This document shows positions 63,300 through 64,000 of a stretch of DNA of 64,000 bases, piece by piece. The position numbers and the translations under genes were made by a program. Each line of letters starts with the position of its first letter. Within the stretch, counting starts at the first letter, position 1. This stretch comes from Geodermatophilus siccatus (GTDB taxonomy: Bacteria; Actinomycetota; Actinomycetes; Mycobacteriales; Geodermatophilaceae): the NCBI RefSeq assembly GCF_900103785.1, contig NZ_FNHE01000005.1:1-64000 (forward strand), written 5' to 3'. The notes under the pieces are model-generated. The model saw only the letters and a list, made by a program, of their open reading frames with translations, made no database searches and was not told where the DNA came from.

Positions 63300-63968
63300 T
63301 CAGCCGGGGGGGACCACGGCCAGGTCGGACGGGAAGGTCAGCCGGGCGCCGGTCACCGCCTGCAGGGCGTCGGGCGTGACGCCGGGCGCCACCTCCCGGA
63401 CGACGAAGCCCTCGGGGCCGACGTCGAGGACGGCCAGGTCGGTGTAGACCCGGTCCACGACGGCCGCGGCGGTCAGCGGGTAGGTGCAGTGCGCCAGCAG
63501 CTTCGGGCGGCCGTCGCGCGTGGTGTGCGTGGTCACGACGAGGACCCGCTTCGCACCCACGGCGAGGTCCATGGCCCCGCCGACGGCCGGCGGCAACGCG
63601 GCCTCGTCGGTGGCCCAGTTGGCCAGGTCGCCGGTCTCGGACACCTGGAAGGCGCCGAGCACGCTGACGTCGAGGTGCCCGCCGCGCATCATCACGAACG
63701 CGTCGGTGTGGTGGAAGAACGAGCCGCCGGGCAGCAGGGTCACCGGCTGCTTGCCGGCGTTGATCAGCTCCGGGTCCTCCTCGCCGGGCGTCGGTGCCGG
63801 TCCCATCCCGAGGATGCCGTTCTCGCTGTGGTAGACGATCTCCTTGTCCGGCCCCACCACGTCGGCGACGAGCGTGGGCAGGCCGATCCCGAGGTTGACG
63901 TAGGAGCCGTCGGGGATGTCGCGGGCGACCCGGCGGGCGACGTCCGTCGGTGACAGCGGGCGGATCAC
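63300..63968 (-). CDS. 3-oxoacid CoA-transferase subunit B
   Basis: 222 residues. Class I CoA-transferase beta chain with catalytic Glu in VYHSENGILGMG, oxyanion segment VNLGIGLPTLVADVV and GGHLDVSVLGAFQVSETGDLANW. Catalyses CoA transfer from succinyl-CoA to a 3-oxoacid. GTG start overlaps the stop of a preceding frame that continues off the window, as expected for the A-B pair. Confidence 0.92.
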   Translation of the reverse strand: MIRPLSPTDVARRVARDIPDGSYVNLGIGLPTLVADVVGPDKEIVYHSENGILGMGPAPTPGEEDPELINAGKQPVTLLPGGSFFHHTDAFVMMRGGHLDVSVLGAFQVSETGDLANWATDEAALPPAVGGAMDLAVGAKRVLVVTTHTTRDGRPKLLAHCTYPLTAAAVVDRVYTDLAVLDVGPEGFVVREVAPGVTPDALQAVTGARLTFPSDLAVVPPG

Positions 63969-64000
63969 GATCCGTCCTCTCCGGCGCTCGTCGGTCCCGT
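63965..64000 (-). CDS. Probable 3-oxoacid CoA-transferase subunit A, C-terminal tail only
   Basis: Eleven codons (ending GEDGS) and a TGA overlapping the subunit B start by 4 bases (GTGA). Length and position fit the end of the A subunit, but too little is visible to prove it. Confidence 0.4.
   Translation of the reverse strand, partial: TGPTSAGEDGS

Noticed and set aside
59322..63953. 1543-codon open frame on the plus strand
   Set aside because: Antisense to four well-supported genes (LLM, GGDEF-EAL, TctC, CoA-transferase); composition is typical of a high-GC shadow frame.

Overview
The window is very GC-rich, densely coded actinobacterial DNA with many GTG starts and 4-base stop/start overlaps. 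Gene content fits the Geodermatophilaceae (Blastococcus/Geodermatophilus/Modestobacter type): the infC-rpmI-rplT-SpoU methyltransferase-pheST-argC block, many GAF/ANTAR and GGDEF/EAL regulators, and SigE-family and ECF sigma factors. The family placement is inference; no rRNA, tRNA, phage, insertion sequence or CRISPR array was seen.

Layout. 1-12.5 kb: core genes, mostly on the minus strand (argC with an ArgR operator, pheT-pheS, a SpoU methyltransferase, rplT, rpmI, infC). They are interrupted by a lipid-kinase-like gene, an EamA transporter and a large EAL-DICT-LOV-GGDEF protein that looks like a blue-light-controlled cyclic-di-GMP enzyme. infC appears to start at ATC behind a heavily structured leader. 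12.5-23.5 kb: signalling and regulatory genes (GAF-ANTAR plus GAF-PP2C phosphatase, SigE-family sigma factor with a membrane partner, XRE-cupin regulator divergent from a methyltransferase), and a convergent nnaR/narK pair for nitrate uptake. 23.6-29.2 kb: a tightly coupled nasA-nirB-nirD operon for assimilatory nitrate and nitrite reduction; nasA has an unusual C-terminal extension. 29.3-45.7 kb: mixed housekeeping and stress genes (ECF42-type sigma factor with its DGPF partner, ArfB, YidD, MmuM, a secreted beta-helix protein with a lipoprotein, a DUF3516 helicase, an orphan histidine kinase, and two TauE/SafE transporters flanking a GAF-ANTAR gene).

46.1-57.1 kb holds the most unusual locus: seven co-directional, mostly overlapping genes. 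sbnA and sbnB homologues should make L-2,3-diaminopropionate (Dap). A stand-alone partial-C/adenylation/carrier NRPS protein should activate an amino acid; its pocket has two adjacent acidic residues. A 1077-residue membrane protein carries three nearly identical tandem carrier domains fused to a six-helix, three-beta-helix module like the condensing part of epsilon-poly-L-lysine synthetase. A SyrP-like Fe(II)/2-oxoglutarate oxygenase, a membrane acyltransferase-like protein and a dedicated phosphopantetheinyl transferase complete it. The inferred product is a Dap-containing cationic isopeptide, possibly a polymer and possibly hydroxylated, made at the membrane by an enzyme split differently from known poly-amino-acid synthetases.

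57-64 kb: a TreS-like GH13 enzyme, a GNAT and LLM oxidoreductase pair, a membrane GGDEF-EAL protein, a TctC-type solute-binding lipoprotein and a CoA-transferase B subunit whose A subunit runs off the right edge. Two copies of an intergenic palindromic repeat (about 23.5 and 60.4 kb) look like a dispersed element of this genome.
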